From Ceratothoa steindachneri (Eukaryota > Arthropoda > Malacostraca > Isopoda > Cymothoidae), in assembly GCA_963969495.1 (NCBI GenBank), contig OZ018328.1, positions 128,294,045-128,358,044 of the forward strand: 64,000 bases of DNA. The letters are read 5' to 3'. This document shows, one piece after another, positions 25,201 to 40,204 of the stretch. Every line of letters starts with the position of its first letter. The stretch's first letter is position 1. The notes beneath the pieces were generated by a model. The model was not told where the DNA came from, did not search any database, and was given only the letters and a program-made list of their open reading frames with translations. The translations under genes and the position numbers were made by a program.

Positions 25201-26050
25201 GAGTTAAGAGAGGTTTGGACATTAAATTTTCATCAGTAATGTCTTTATATATCATTTACTTTACTTTACCTTAATAATTCCAAAGGACATGGGCATGTTT
25301 CTTCATATATAAGGTCATCCTATAACTAATGCGGCAATTTATTTTCATGAGTGTCATTATTTTAAGACGAAAAATTAAACAACTCTTTTTCTTAAGTCAT
25401 TTATATATAAATAATCATTTTTTATTCAATTAATTAGTAAAATAACTATTACTAGTTTCAACCACTATTATTTACAGATGTTACATCTTCTTTCTCTTCA
25501 GGTGATTTGCTAAACTCTTAAAAAGATATTAATTGGATAGGGCTTCGTAGTGTGAGTATAGACGATGACTCATTAGTTGCCAATCGAAATTGTTAGCTTT
25601 GTTATGGTATCTCTTGCGATATGAGCTCCCGTTTGTCTTAATGATAGATTACGCTTCTTTTATTGATTAATGGTAGCAGGAGAGGGTCTTCGAAGGCTGC
25701 ATGGGAACGATTCAAGTGATCACAGGAACCTCTTTGGTCAAAATCTGATTTGGATTACGAAGTTAAAAGGGGATTATGCCATTTATCTCGCACCAACCGC
25801 GCACAGATTTTTGCGTGGATGAGTTCTCTGTTTCGCCTACGTCAATGATTTCTCCCCAGGACTAATCCTCTACTCTAGATCGTTTATTATTTTATATTAT
25901 AGTACATAACTCACTTTACGTCTCCTGTAAGAATTATACTCATTGCTGGTTCACTTTTTTAGTCCAGAACCTAATCGCGAAACTTTGCCTTATCTCTTTA
26001 AATTTAAGTTCTCAGTGGAATGAGTTGAATGTATTTTTCCAATTTATTGT
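22266..26050. other. No gene seen
   Basis: About 3.8 kb of mostly AT-rich DNA. The first 400 bases are somewhat more GC-balanced (22400-22660) and may belong to the same remnant as the preceding patch. No motif or repeat was recognised further on. Confidence 0.4.
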
Positions 26051-26284
26051 TCAACAGTTGCATTCGGATATTCCCATACTTTTATTTTTTAAAAGATCTT
26101 GATTTAATTTCACTAATCGTTCTGAATGGGATTCGTCTTTGATAATAACGTTTGCCGAGCGAAAATTCCGAAAACTTCTTTGACAACTGCTTACTCTAAT
26201 TCTTCCTTTACCGTATATTTGGCCCAAACTTTCTTCTGCTAACTTACGAGTACAATAGTGGTCTCTTCTGAATTCACAGAGCAT
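26051..26284 (-). pseudogene. Mariner transposase N-terminal fragment
   Basis: The 77-residue frame follows the mariner (SETMAR-like) N-terminal pattern: MLCEFRRDH, then QIYGKGRIRVSSCQRSFRNFRS (second helix-turn-helix, family 'VYGEG.....TCQ+WF.+FRS'), then KDESHSERLVKLNQDLL (family 'EDEPRSGRP....D.LL'). It ends before the linker and the catalytic domain. No downstream core or terminal repeat was found, so this is a short relic. Confidence 0.75.
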
Positions 26285-26570
26285 TACTTTTCGAATTAGC
26301 CTTTTGATGCTTCAATAATATTCATCATTTAATAAAAAGGCCTATTAAATTAACAAAAATAATACAAAATACATAGTAAAAAAATACTATGTTATGTCAA
26401 ACTGTAAGCCTAGCGTTAGGCCAAGACATGACAGGCACCTTGGCTTCGAGTTCATTAGACTAGGCCAGTATATAAACACACCTGCTTTCGATTATTTCTA
26501 TCTATAAAATAATGATAACCATTAAAATAAATTCCTCATTACCTATGGGATTATATTATATATATAATCT

Positions 26571-28975
<2,405 letters not shown>

Positions 28976-28984
28976 ATTTTTATT

Positions 28985-29757
28985 TATTTTAGTTGTCGCT
29001 CTGCAAATGACTTCGCCTTTGCCTCCTTTGCCTATTTTGCTTGTTCCCTCTTCGTCCGTATCGCTTCATTGTGGATGGGACACTTCATAGCTAGGGCCCT
29101 GTTGTCCCATCCGCAGTTGACGCATTTAAGCTTCTCAGCCAGGCACTGCCTCCATTTGTGACCGCAGTTACAGCAAGTGACATGGGTTTCCTTATACTCC
29201 ATCGCAATGTGCCTCTAGATGGCGAAGCATTTGAAGTACCAGTCCATGTGAATGTACTCCTCTGCTTCAATCTGCTCTGGGGTCACACAAAGGTAGAATA
29301 CTTAGAGGCCCTCCCTTTTTCACCTGTCTACCATCTAGATACTCTCAAATACGATCTTGACGATTCCCCTCACTTTACCAAACCTTTTACCTTTGGAAAT
29401 GCGAGCCCACTTCTGTTGCCTCATCATCTCTTCCTTGATTTCTTCACAGGAATTATCTGCGAAGAAGTTGTCGAGCCGTCTTAACATAAGGGTTCAGCGG
29501 ACGAGAATCTCTTGAGGAACTGACGCTTCGAGCCCTATCTTCTGAAGTTCCTTATTGGTCTTTTCAGAGGCGAGTTTCTCCATGTCATCTATAGAATGGC
29601 AGATAGCTGCGTAAGCGTTTGGTGTGTCTATGAGTCTCATAATGAGGATGTCGATGACACCGTAAAGAAACTCACAAACTTCTGGTATTGAAGGTTTGAT
29701 GCCCTCACGGATGTCGCGGAGGGAAACCAGTTTGTTCTCGAGTTGAGGTGAAACCAT
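28985..29757 (-). pseudogene. Non-LTR retrotransposon ORF1 fragment with CCHC knuckles
   Basis: On the minus strand the frame starts near 29757 (VSPQLENKLVSLRDIREG), passes MRLIDTPNAYAAICHSIDD and EQIEAEEYIHMDWYFKCF, and reaches zinc-knuckle-like CCNCGHKWRQC and CVNCGWDNRALAMKC, followed by a Lys/Glu-rich tail (KEAKAKSFAE). A frameshift separates the first part from the knuckle part, and stops interrupt CFAI*RH and AK*AKEA. This is the nucleic-acid-binding ORF1 protein typical of I/Jockey-group elements. The same protein, about as decayed, is encoded in the opposite direction at 30429-31100, so the two copies form an imperfect inverted pair. Confidence 0.75.
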
Positions 29758-30428
29758 GAGGCCCCTACGGGTATTGGTGATCCAACCCTTGCTGGGTGAT
29801 TGCTACCCTTCGTGTAAAAAATTAATTCCCGCGCTCCGATTGTTGTTGTCGGGCGGGAGACTTGTTCGGGTTTTGTGTTTCACCTTTCTTCCTTTCTTCG
29901 CTTTCCTATCTTAAAACTTTTTTCTTACTCTCCCGCTCACTCTTATTCGCCGTACTCACAGTGCTTGGAGCCTACTTTGGCTCTAGGCAGTGTGAGTATG
30001 AGGGTCTACAAATGAGTACCGGGTGCCCTCCCTCTTTGGCAGATCCATTAAGGCCAAAGGGGGTGGGAAAAGGGTTGGAAGAGCTGTTCTTTGTCTAGCA
30101 CTTCTCTTTTTATTTCATTTTCTTTTTTTCTTCATTGGAGTATCAGAACTCACTGTGGAAAGTAACGTCAAGCTCTTGAAAAGGAGGAAAAGTGAAGGCT
30201 AAGTTCAGAAAACGCCATCGTCAGACACTGTTGTGTGGGAAGGCTCTATACACACGAATATAAGAAAAGCTCAACAAGTGTACAATCCCACTCCCCGAAG
30301 GGGGCCTCATGTATTTAGCCCCTCGCGAGAGCAGACGGGTTCCCCTCCGATTCATACGGTGGTGAGGGGACAAAACCTACAAGACCCCTGTCCTGTAATA
30401 TCTCTTCGGAGTTCTTAACCTCCTAGTC
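29758..30428 (+). other. GC-richer spacer, likely retrotransposon 5' untranslated region
   Basis: This lies between the two divergent ORF1 copies. It is less AT-rich than the background, and nothing in its frames resembles a protein. It most likely contains the 5' untranslated regions of one or both copies. Confidence 0.45.
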
Positions 30429-31850
30429 ATGAGGCTAATAGATAATCCGAACGGATACGCCGCTATATGCCAGTCGAGGAAGGACATAGAGAAGCTCGTC
30501 TCTGAAAAGGCCAAGAAGGAGATTCAGAAGATTGGAGCTAGAAGAGTCCATACAATCGGACATCTTCGTTTGCCAAACTATAATAATCCTTTGATGGCTC
30601 GATCAGTTCTTCTCGAATAACTCTTGTGAAGAATTCAGGGTAGAGCTGATGATTCAGCACAAGTGGGCGAAGATAACCAAGGTCGAGAAGTTCGGGGGGT
30701 GGATGGAATCGTCAGAATCGTCTGCAAGACCGTCGGGGTGGTTGACAGGGCCAAGAAGCAAGGCCTCCTACGCTTTTACCTTCGAGTGGCCCTAGAGCAA
30801 ATCAAAGCAGAGGAATACGTTCACGTGGACTGCTGGTACAGATGCTTTGCCTCCGAGATAAATCCGACGCGTAAATATAAAGAAACAGATATGATGTGAT
30901 CTAATTGCGCCCAGTCTGGTCACGAATCAAAGCAATGCGTTGCTAAGAAGCAAAAATGTATCAACTGCAGAGTGGGTCACAGAGCGCTAGCTATGAATTG
31001 TCCTATCCCCAAAGAAGCTATCCGAGGAAAGAAAGAACAGTCTAAGATGGAAAAGGAGGAAAAGGCAAAGTCGTTCGCGGAAGCAATGGCTACGCCGAAC
31101 AAACAAGTAACCACGGCGACAAGCTGGTGATGCCAAGAGAGGGCAGGGAGAAAATGACCATGGTCATTTTTGCCCACTAGGCAAACCTGGAAAATCCCGG
31201 TACTTTTGTGGAGAAATTGAACCGCCTCATGAAGAAAAACGGGACGAAGAAGAAGTTGTGGTTGCCACCTAACCCCGCCTTACAAGACGTCCTGAAAATT
31301 CAACTGTCTGACCTTCTCCACGTAGTAGAAAACACTCAAACAGAAATGTTGACTAGCCCAAACGGAAAAAGAAGAGTCAGCTGACGAAGAAGCCACCGCT
31401 TACAAAAGACCCAAGTTAAGCTCGAAGAATAAAAAAACAAAGATGAAAGAAGAAAAAGAAAAACATACAAGAAGAGGAAGAGCTAGACGATCCAACGACG
31501 GATGAAGAAGTGGACGAAGTGAACATTGTGAAAAAAGCGGAAACTAAGAAGCTCACATTGTCCCAACGATTCTCCCTTACCAAGAAAAGGGAAACCCTTG
31601 AACAAGGCTTGTTCTTCGACGAAAATGAATTGTTTTTCAAGGTTTTCGGCACCTCGGTCTGTATACCCCCTAAAGATAATACTTGGCTCCTGGTCGAGGG
31701 CATACGAAAAGAGAAATTCCAGTGGACATTTGATGGACATACACTCAAATGAAGTTTAAAATCTGTTGCGGGATGACGCACTCTACATCCCTGATACATA
31801 CGTCAGCATAGTATACAAGGCAATTTATAATGGACATATAAAGTACCAGT
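30429..31850 (+). pseudogene. Non-LTR retrotransposon ORF1, plus-strand copy
   Basis: It begins MRLIDNPNGYAAICQSRKD and matches the minus-strand copy at 29757-28985. A second frame gives LRVALEQIKAEEYVHVDCWYR. A stop follows ETDMM, and the knuckles CAQSGHESKQC and CINCRVGHRALAMNC appear near 30910-31010, with a Lys/Glu-rich segment after them. Further frames at 31260-31750 are highly charged (KKAETKKLTLSQRFSL) and may be the ORF1 C-terminus. Frames change several times. No ORF2 (endonuclease/RT) follows directly, so the copy is cut or joined to the AT-rich DNA near 31860. Confidence 0.7.
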
Positions 31851-31859
31851 ATCTCTGAC

Positions 31860-32600
31860 AAAGTGAAGTGGTCGAAAAGGAAAATAAAGGTCTAAAAATG
31901 ATACAAAATTTTCTAGGCGTGAACAAAATTTTTAAGAGATTATAATTAAATCAAGCAGTTTAATAGTGAACAAGTGTCATTAGAGATAATCTTATAAGGG
32001 AAATTATCAGTATTTATATTAAAAGTGATAAAGTTAGTAAAGCTTTCGATACTTATAGAAAGGTACGAGTGTCATAAAAAATAAAGTGATAATAGTTAAT
32101 ATTATAAATTATTCATAAATTAATTTAAAATAATTTATTGTAAATAGTGGCATTTGTAAATGCGTCGCCTTCACGTGAGTTAGTAGAGAATAAGGGAAGA
32201 AAAACGCGGGTTTAGTTGAAAAGTATTGCAAGCCGTACAAATCCATTTAGTAAAGAGACTCTTATATAAACAAAATAAAGTAAATTAACATTGTGATGAA
32301 ATTTTTAAATTATTGTGTATACACCAAATAAAGCGATTTTTAAGAATGTAATGTGAAACGTAGTTAAAGGTAAAATATCAGTATAAAATCATTTTAATCA
32401 AATGTACATAAAAAATACAATATTAATATTAATAATTTATCAAAAAATGTAACTGTTATTTTTTGTAAAGACTTGACGAGGCCGACCGCCAGGCAATTTT
32501 AAAACTCATACTGTATTTAACTTTCATTAATTTTTACTCCTTCGTTTTCAATTGCACCCCAACCTACGAGAGTGTGGGGGGGCCCTAAACTTTTAACTTT
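31860..32600. other. AT-rich stretch, no gene seen
   Basis: Very AT-rich sequence with abundant 'taaa' words. It could be a retrotransposon tail or untranslated DNA. No open frame above 60 codons has a motif. Confidence 0.45.
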
Positions 32601-32603
32601 ATA

Positions 32604-33852
32604 ATGAATGATCAAATGATTCTTTTCTTCCAAAAGGCTGCCACTTCGGATAATTCAGAACGGATAAAAACAGAAACAACAGGATCTCGCACAAAGTATT
32701 TTCAAGGATCTACAAATCGCATCGATCAAATGCATTGAAACATCAAATGGATTTGTTGTTATCTGTGCAGAGAACAATGATGTGGAACTCTTACGTTCAT
32801 CGGCAAGGAACCATCGCACCAAAGAAAAATTGACTTAGAGGCTAAAGTACCCCCCACCGGATTATTGCCAACCGAAGCATTGTATGACGTAAAGTACAAT
32901 CATGGGTGGAGTAAATTCTCCAGATGAACTAAAACACGAACTAATGTAACAATAATCTTGGCTGAAGATCCACGACATCATAAAATTTAAGGAACGCACA
33001 CATACGTGTTCAAAATCGTGTGTAAGTAAACAGAGATTGACACAAAAGAAATTCAAAAGGGACTTCTTGCCTACAGTATAAAAATCGCTGCCTGTAACAT
33101 TCAAAGGGAGCAGTACCATATTATTTAAAGTTGTTTCAGATGCTATTCAATGGAAGATCACATCACCATTCACTGCCCAAGAAAGAAAAAAGAAATATGT
33201 TTGTAATGCAACAGCCTCCATTCATGGAGGAACTGCTCAAATAACAATAAGAAATGTTTTAGTTGCGGAGGGAGCCAGAGAACCATGGCAATGACATGCC
33301 TGAAGTGAAAAGGAAGAATAAATAGAAAAGAAACAGAAATACATCAAGGAAAAGAAGAAACAAAAATTTCCTCATTTATGGCAGCAGCCCCGAAAAATAA
33401 CAGACAAACCACTCAAGTGACTATTGACGGAACGTTTAACGTGTATTCTACACTCACACGTCATGAACATTGCACAAACATGAACATATGCCACTACGTT
33501 GAACTCCATACTCAAGGAAAACGGGCATGAACCAAATAAATTCCTGAAATATATTGACTCATCGGCAATATTTACCATGAAAATTCCAGAAGACCACAAA
33601 AAAAACACTCATCGAATAAGCAAACAAAAAGAAATGAAAGCGATGCAACAGAATTGGAGAGTTGCACTGGCGAAACCAATAAGAAAACGTAAAAGGAAGC
33701 ACACGCAAAAACAAAAAAGGAAATCGACTAAGGACGCCTCACCACGCAACAGAACAACAGAAATAGCAGCCGCGAAATATGAAACGGAAAAGAATCAGAT
33801 CTCGGCAAGGACAGAGAGGAATAGTAGAACCAGCAGAAAAAAATCCAAGTAA
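32604..33852 (+). pseudogene. Non-LTR retrotransposon ORF1 of a second, AT-rich family
   Basis: An ORF starting MNDQMILFFQKAATSDNSE near 32604 decays through many stops. The cysteine knuckles appear at 33138-33300 as FRCYSMEDHITIHCPRKKK and CFSCGGSQRTMAMTC, homologous in order and spacing to the 'C..C...HRALAMNC' knuckles at 30910-31010. A long, very basic open segment (33499-33852, many RKRKRK and KKSK runs) forms the C-terminus. ORF2 starts about 60 bases downstream, so this is the first ORF of a two-ORF non-LTR element. It is much more AT-rich than the neighbouring copy and is probably a distinct family. Confidence 0.7.
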
Positions 33853-33914
33853 ATAAACGTCAAACCTCCACTCTCCCATAAAAGAAGGGCCCCCACTTAA
33901 GAACAAACAAACAA

Positions 33915-36600
33915 GATGGATAATAGAAAATTAAGAATTCTACACTTAAATACGAATGGATGAAAGAATAAAGAAAACACATACGGGAATATATTTGGAG
34001 AAATAGATGCTGATATGATTTTAATTTCAGATTACGGGATTAACCTTGAGACTCACAAACTAAAAATATGGAACTACGACGTAATAGGGACTAACCCTAC
34101 AAACAAACAACAGGATGGAGCACCAATAGCTATAAAAAAGGAATAAAGTACAAGACAAAAGAATCGAATTTTACCTCAATTCAGGTTAAAATGCAAATAA
34201 TTAATATAATAATTGCTACAGGCTACCAACCACCGTCAATCCCGATAAATAACTTTGCGAAGATTTTACTAATATAATACCCACCTTGTTTGTGAGAGAC
34301 CTGAACGCAAGATGCACGTACACAGGACACAAGAACAGAAACCAAACAGAAAAGGATCTACAAGCACTAATAGATATACATATAATAAAACGATTGGGAG
34401 CAGAGTAACCAACACTAATTAAAAATAGAACTGCCACAATTCCAGACATCTGCCTTGCAAACTATAATATTCCATTTTACCTGCACAGACCATACAGCGA
34501 CGCTACTAACCGTAAATAAGAACCACTAAAAATACCCGCTAAACAATGGAAGGCGTACCATAGAGCATATTGGGAAAATAAAAACAAAAATTTAATCGAC
34601 GAAGAACTGGAAAAAATAGGGACACGAATACCCACAGCTGACGAACACGCGATACCCAGAACCACATACAAGACAATCAAATACTTTGTATGAACAGACG
34701 ATGTGAAGACCAAGAATGCAGAAATAAAAACAATAAACGAGGACATTATAACAAACCTAATATCAAGAGAAAAATACATTCATCCTAGAACGAAGAGGAG
34801 GAAACTAGTAAGCGCAATATCAGACAAACAAAGAGAATACTAGGACAGAGCCGTTACAAATATTGACAACGAGCTAATGCCCGGAGAATTTTGGAAAAAA
34901 GATAAGACGTAAGGGAAATACCAAAGGAAAAGAGAAAATATAGATCAAGGACAGAAACGGGACTTTATCGAAGAAAAATACGAGACTGAAAAATTGTTCA
35001 GGGAACACTGGAAAGAAGAGTTTAACAACAGCCCAGAGGAAAACGAAAACTACGACATAGACTTTGAAAATAAAAAAAATGTGAACTAAATGAACGGATT
35101 GAAAGGACTCTTCCACATCGCTTCGTAGAATAGGAACGGTATGCGAACGAAGGATTTAACTTCAAAATCACATTCGAGGAATTAAAAAATAATATCTCTA
35201 ATTTAAAACCAAAAGCCACTGAAAAATCGAGCCTCACCAGAAGAAAAATATATAGAAGCACCGGATAATATACTAGAGGGGATAAGTAACGTGTTTAACG
35301 CCTGTATAAAGACGGGCTACTTCCCTGATGAGTTAAAGATACCAAAATGATACTCATACCGAAGCCATGAAATACGCCTTCGGAAGTTGAAAAATTACAC
35401 CTATATCCCTTCACTCTTTCATTTTGAAGGTGTTTGAAAAAATCCTGAGCACAAAATTAAATGGATATCTTACAAAAAACAACCTCTGGAACAAAGAATA
35501 ATTTGACTTCAGAACGAACAGCAATACGGAGATGGCCCTCAGCGTGATTACAGAAAAAAATAAGCAAGGTGAAAGGAGAAACATGTACAATGGATATTGT
35601 ATTCCGGGTGGTATCGAAAGCATTCAAAAAGTCGGTTAAATAGGCATGTAGCATAAAATTTTAAATCTGGAAATGAACAACTATAGGAAAGAATTTTAAG
35701 CGACTACGTCATGGAAAGATATGCATACCTAGACACGGAGAATTAACAACGTGAAAGATTCAAGCTTAATGCGGGCCTCGCTCAGGGATGGTGTTTAAGT
35801 CCTTTGCTATACTCTGTGTATACTTCGGACATTCCGTCATCTAGGAATGAGGGCTGTGTGAACACACAATAGGCGGATGATCTCACTCAATTAATTCTGC
35901 GTTTATCGGAACCTACAGATGCAGGCCAGAATACCAGCAACAGAAATAGAAAATCTAAACGAGTACGAACGCAAATAAAGAAGTTAAAACGAATAAATAT
36001 AAATTTAAAATTATACCTATGTATTTCAAAAAACTATCCGATGTTTATGTAGATGGAGACTGCTACATATATAACGGAGAAGGCATGATTTTATGCCTAA
36101 ATATTACAAAAAAGGTTTACAAGAAACATGTAACCGAAAGAATAGACAAAGCACGAAGCATGCTAACCTTACTCTCCTGATTAAGAAATCTAAACATAAA
36201 GCTAAGAAAATGATTTACCAGGCCATGATACAGACAACTTTGAAATATCATACAATTGCAATGTATACGGTTTCAAGAAGAAATCTAATAACAATGCAAC
36301 GTATATAGAATAAGGCAGTAAATATCATAAAGAACACGCGACAATTAGAGAGGAAAATACTAAGAGACATACACAACGAAGCGAAAATAAAACCCGTATA
36401 AATAAACTAATTAAAAAAAAAGACCAAAAACATTATTGGAAAAACACAAGAAGAAATGAGTTAGGAATTAAATAATCAAATAAAAGGAAGAGCAAGATGG
36501 ATACAACATATGTTGTTTCCTAGTGCTAAAACAAAATGGAACAAAGGGAAGAGGAGGAGATTTATGTATAAACCACATGAGGAAACCAGCTGACAAAACT
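33915..36600 (+). pseudogene. Non-LTR retrotransposon ORF2 (endonuclease plus RT), heavily mutated
   Basis: It opens MDNRKLRILHLNTNG, the start of the apurinic-type endonuclease, then DADMILISDYGI and IIIATGYQPP, and later VRDLNARCTYTGH and PDICLANYN, the order of endonuclease motifs in Jockey/I-group elements. The RT part shows FEKILSTKLNGYL, MDIVFRVVSKAF (motif A region, normally 'D...AFD') and AGLAQGWCLSPLLYSVYTSDIP. This is followed at 35870 by TAG-GCG-GAT-GAT, so the Y of the YADD catalytic box has become a stop while ADD survives. Downstream ITKKVYKKHVTERIDKARSM and KMIYQAMIQTTLKYHTIAMY match the thumb and C-terminal region of such RTs. Dozens of stops and frameshifts are present. Confidence 0.82.
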
Positions 36601-37430
36601 CAGTGGATTGATTTTACTATCCAAAAGGAATGGCAACACTAACCAAAAAGTGCAAATAAACGGAAAAAAGGAAATATATAAAATATTAAATAAAGAAGAG
36701 GAAAACAAACAAATAAAGATTATGCTACAAAACTCACAGATACTCGAGTTAATAACATAGCAGGAAAATAAAATAATGCTAATAACGTTCTGAACGCCTA
36801 TCTCACACACACATAACATACAACAAAACAAACAGACATACTTTTATTCTTACATATTTAGAACTTTACTCGAAAAATTAGTTTATAGTAGAGATATTAC
36901 CGTGACCTCTACTAAAACTTGCACTTCCCTGTAAAACTCCAACTTCTTTCTGCTTCAAACATCTTCCTCCTTTGCCGCTATCCAAAGTTGGTAAAAAGTT
37001 AACATCAGGGACAGGTACAAAAAATAGTAAGAAATAAAAAGATAGTGTCGTGGTATGACATTACAATACCATATTATATCTATGGGGCAAGGACCAATAA
37101 CTTAAAGGCGAACCGACAAAAGGACGGAACACCACGAGTTTTGACGTGTGGAATAGCGAGATAAGAGTGCAACGAGGTCAGGTAAAATATGGGCAATAGA
37201 AAAACTCAAGGTTATTTAAAGAGGCGTTTTTCAAAAATATAATTTTAGTTAAATAAAAATAAGAGAATTGATGGGCAAAATTACATCAGAGAATTAATGG
37301 GCAAAATTACACCGGTAAACGAGTGGGAGTAATTGAGGTTATGCATCAGACTATGAAGATAAAATTTAATGTATTACAGGAGGAGACTATTCAAATGGGG
37401 GGAATTAACTCAAATGGGTTACTGAAGGGG
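36600..37430. other. No gene; includes a ~27 bp tandem duplication
   Basis: The left part is probably the 3' untranslated region of the preceding retrotransposon. At about 37252-37306 'gagaatt.atgggcaaaatt' is present twice in tandem. Nothing else was recognised. Confidence 0.5.
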
Positions 37431-38030
37431 GAGAGGGGTTGGGCTACGGAGGACTCCGGGTGAGACGTCGGGGTAAGGCTTCACGGATGACTTCTGCACG
37501 TGAGGCGAAGGCGCTCGGAGCTTCTGAGTGGGAAGTTAAAGTGATGACGGTTCTCCATAAAGGAAGGGGGGTGGTAACGTCCGGTCCAGGGAAGAGTATT
37601 TTGGCCACCCAAAAACGGGGGGGGGGGACGAGGAGGGTTTCGACAGGAGTTGATGAGTGAAGTCTGAAAAATCGCTCGGTAGCGATCGTTAAATGGAATT
37701 ACCTCACTGGCTGGGGCTAATTCCAACACACAAATAGTTCAGTCATCACTTTGCTTTGTTGTTAGCACCTTACTCAGAACTAAGAGAATCTTCTTGGTTC
37801 CGGGCGAGACTTCTCAACTCTGTGTCTGCCTAATGGGAGACGAACACTATATATGTCCGAGGCTCTCCCCGCAGGGGTGAGTGTGAAACAGCTCCACTCT
37901 TGAATGGACTCGAATCTTCAGGCCGAGGTGATTCTAAGCCATGTAAAGGTGGTCCGTGGGAGACGTGGTTCGAGGCTACCTCTTGTGGAAGGGATGGGGG
38001 GGTAGGCTTACCAATTTAAGCCTAACAGAA
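37430..38030 (+). other. GC-rich, G-rich stretch of unknown origin
   Basis: The composition shifts to G-rich at about 37420, with G runs at 37618-37627. It may be 5' sequence of the retrotransposon coding segment that follows, but an untranslated region should not directly precede mid-RT sequence, so an internal deletion would be needed. No frame has a motif. Confidence 0.35.
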
Positions 38031-38179
38031 CCTTCTCTAGCACATGGAACTTCCATGTTGGAAAAGAAATTCCACGTGGAATTCCCCCACAGATAGGAAA
38101 ACATAAAACACCATGGTCCGGGTCCCACGTTAAATAGGTCCACATACCAACTACATCAACTGTCAAGCCTTTGTCTTTA

Positions 38180-39908
38180 TTCCAGTCTGTCCTATCATTA
38201 CTTTTTTCATCTTCCTCAGTTTCACACTGAGCATCAACGCCAGCATCTCGATGTTGCCGAAAGATGTTCTTGCTACGCTCTACATAGAAGACCTTACGAT
38301 CTCTTTTGGTGCGGCCCAGATGCCAACTCTGTAGCGTCGACTCAACCAGCATTGAACCGTGTATCTCGCTATGCCGAATCGCACAGGCTTTGGTTTTCCT
38401 TAGCCAAGACTAATGTGGTGCACTTCTGCTGCCATCCGCGACTTCAGCCTGACCCAGACTTGTTTTTAAATAGAGTGTGCCTGGAAGTGGTGGACTCGCA
38501 CAGTTTCCTGGTCTTATATTTGACCGACGCCTCACCTGGGACGCTCATATTCGCAGCCTTAGAGTCTCATGTATCCGAGCCTTGTATATTCTTCGCTTCG
38601 TTACGTTTAGAGCCTCGGGCGCTAATAGGGCTAATGCCTTTCTTTTTTATCGATCTTTTTTCGTTCGAAGCTCGACTATGGATGCGAGTGGACACGATTA
38701 ACCACACCGGCTTTTGATGGGCGACCGGTGCCTTCCGCACTTTCCCCATTGAAAGCCTATTTGTCGATATTGGGAGATGCCACTCACTTTGCGCCATGCA
38801 CAGTGCATAACCTGCCTGTACGCGCAAGCCCGGCGCCTCCTCCAGTCGCCAACAGCTCTCACTGCACCCGCAGCCTACCAGGACGGTGCCTATGCCGCCG
38901 AGAGACGCCAGTCATACACTAAACCCCTTGTGTTTATGGCCAGGCAACTCCTTTGAGAGCAAGGTATAACTCTCGGGCCGGTAGCGCCCGTGGTTCTGCC
39001 CAGAACGCCAGCCTGGAGGGTACCACTTTTGACCATTTGTCGCCACGCCCCTGCTCCCAAAGCATATACAGCGCCGATATTATTGCGTTCAGCCTCTTTG
39101 GAGTACACTTCGTTTAACGCCGGAACCGTGCCAGTGTATACGGATGACTCCAAAAACCAAGAAAGTGTCGGTTTCCACGCTGATCCCCTCTGTTTGAAGT
39201 TACCGGGGCTCTGCCAGGTGCTGCCTCTGTCTTCACGGCCGAGCCTGTTGCAATACACCGCTCGATACGGGAGTTTACGCGAAGTGACCGGTTTGGAGAC
39301 AGGATTGTGATTTATAGCGACTCACAAAGCACTCTGAGTGCTCGAGAGACATTGGCATTTCCGCATCTCCTGGTTCGCAAAATCCGTGACGTCACCGTTA
39401 TGGCGACCTAGGCAGATGTCGATATTATCTTCTGCTGGGTTCTTGGACATGAAGGAATTGTGATGAGTGAGCGCGTCGATGAAGGCGCCGAAGAGTCCGC
39501 GATGACTTGGCGACCAGACCAGTGTTTTGGTCTTCCTCAGACCAATTACCTGGCAGGAATATTAGTAGCTCTTCAGGCTGCTTGGCAAAGTAGATGGGAC
39601 ACGGTCAAAAAGAGCCTAAAGTTGTGCGCCATTGCGCCGCGATTGTTCCCATAGACCTACCCACCAATGCTGCGAAGGCTTCAGGTTGCTTTCTGTCGTC
39701 TCCGAATTGGACACACTCGCGGGACATACCGCCAATTGATGGAGCCCTCGCCTGCACCATATTGTGATAACTGCGTTGTCCCCCAGACTGTTCGGCACAT
39801 TATTGTTGATTGTCCCATTCTGGGTGATCTTCGCGCACGCTACCTGTCCCGGAAGCGGGATGAGAGTGATCGCTACCGCTTGGCCATTGTACTCGGGATG
39901 AGTTCGTG
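38180..39908 (+). pseudogene. I-clade-like retrotransposon: RT end, RNase H and CCHC tail
   Basis: The RT part reads SINASISMLPKDVLATLYIEDLTI, with the catalytic YxDD box changed to YIED (38281-38292), then ALNRVSRYAESH and FSLAKTNVVHF, and, after a frameshift, LIFDRRLTWDAHIRSLRVSC. An RNase H domain follows: VYTDDSK (first Asp near 39143), IYSDSQSTLSAL, and CWVLGHEGI with a degraded NER.D box. The C-terminus (39667-39908) reads FCRLRIGHTRGTYRQLM, YCDNCVVPQTVRHIIVDCP and LGDLRARYL, the cysteine-histidine tail common in I-group elements. Frameshifts and stops break it at several points. Only the 3' half of ORF2 is present. RNase H separates it from CR1 and most Jockey elements. Confidence 0.85.
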
Positions 39909-40204
39909 AACACTGACTTTTGGACTTTATGACTCTTTGGAGGACGCTGGCCTCCTCCACTTTATTTGACTAGGGTTTTTTGTTGTTGTTTTTTATTAGG
40001 TCACCTGTTCCTGCGCCTGGGGAGGCGGGCCTTCCCCCGACGCTGTAGCGGGCGTGTTACCCTTATACTTTGTTTTTTTTCCTTTTGTTGTTTTTTGTTT
40101 TGTTATGCATATTTCTATTTTAGTGTAGCCTAGTACTAGTCTGTGGTGAATTCGGCGACTGATACCCAAGTAAGCAGTCGCCAGATGAGCTCCACCCAAA
40201 AAAA
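39909..40204 (+). other. 3' untranslated region of the I-clade-like element
   Basis: It follows the stop at 39909. It has T/G-rich tracts and a small imperfect palindrome around 'gcgactgataccc...gcagtcgc' (40153-40181), a plausible 3' stem. It ends near an A run at 40197-40206, which may be the poly(A)-like tail. Confidence 0.55.

Noticed and set aside
31416..35261. Several minus-strand frames of 70-127 codons with FFF/SSS-rich translation
   Set aside because: They are antisense to Lys/Glu-rich retrotransposon ORF1 and ORF2 sequence; the hydrophobic look is the complement of AAA and GAA codons.
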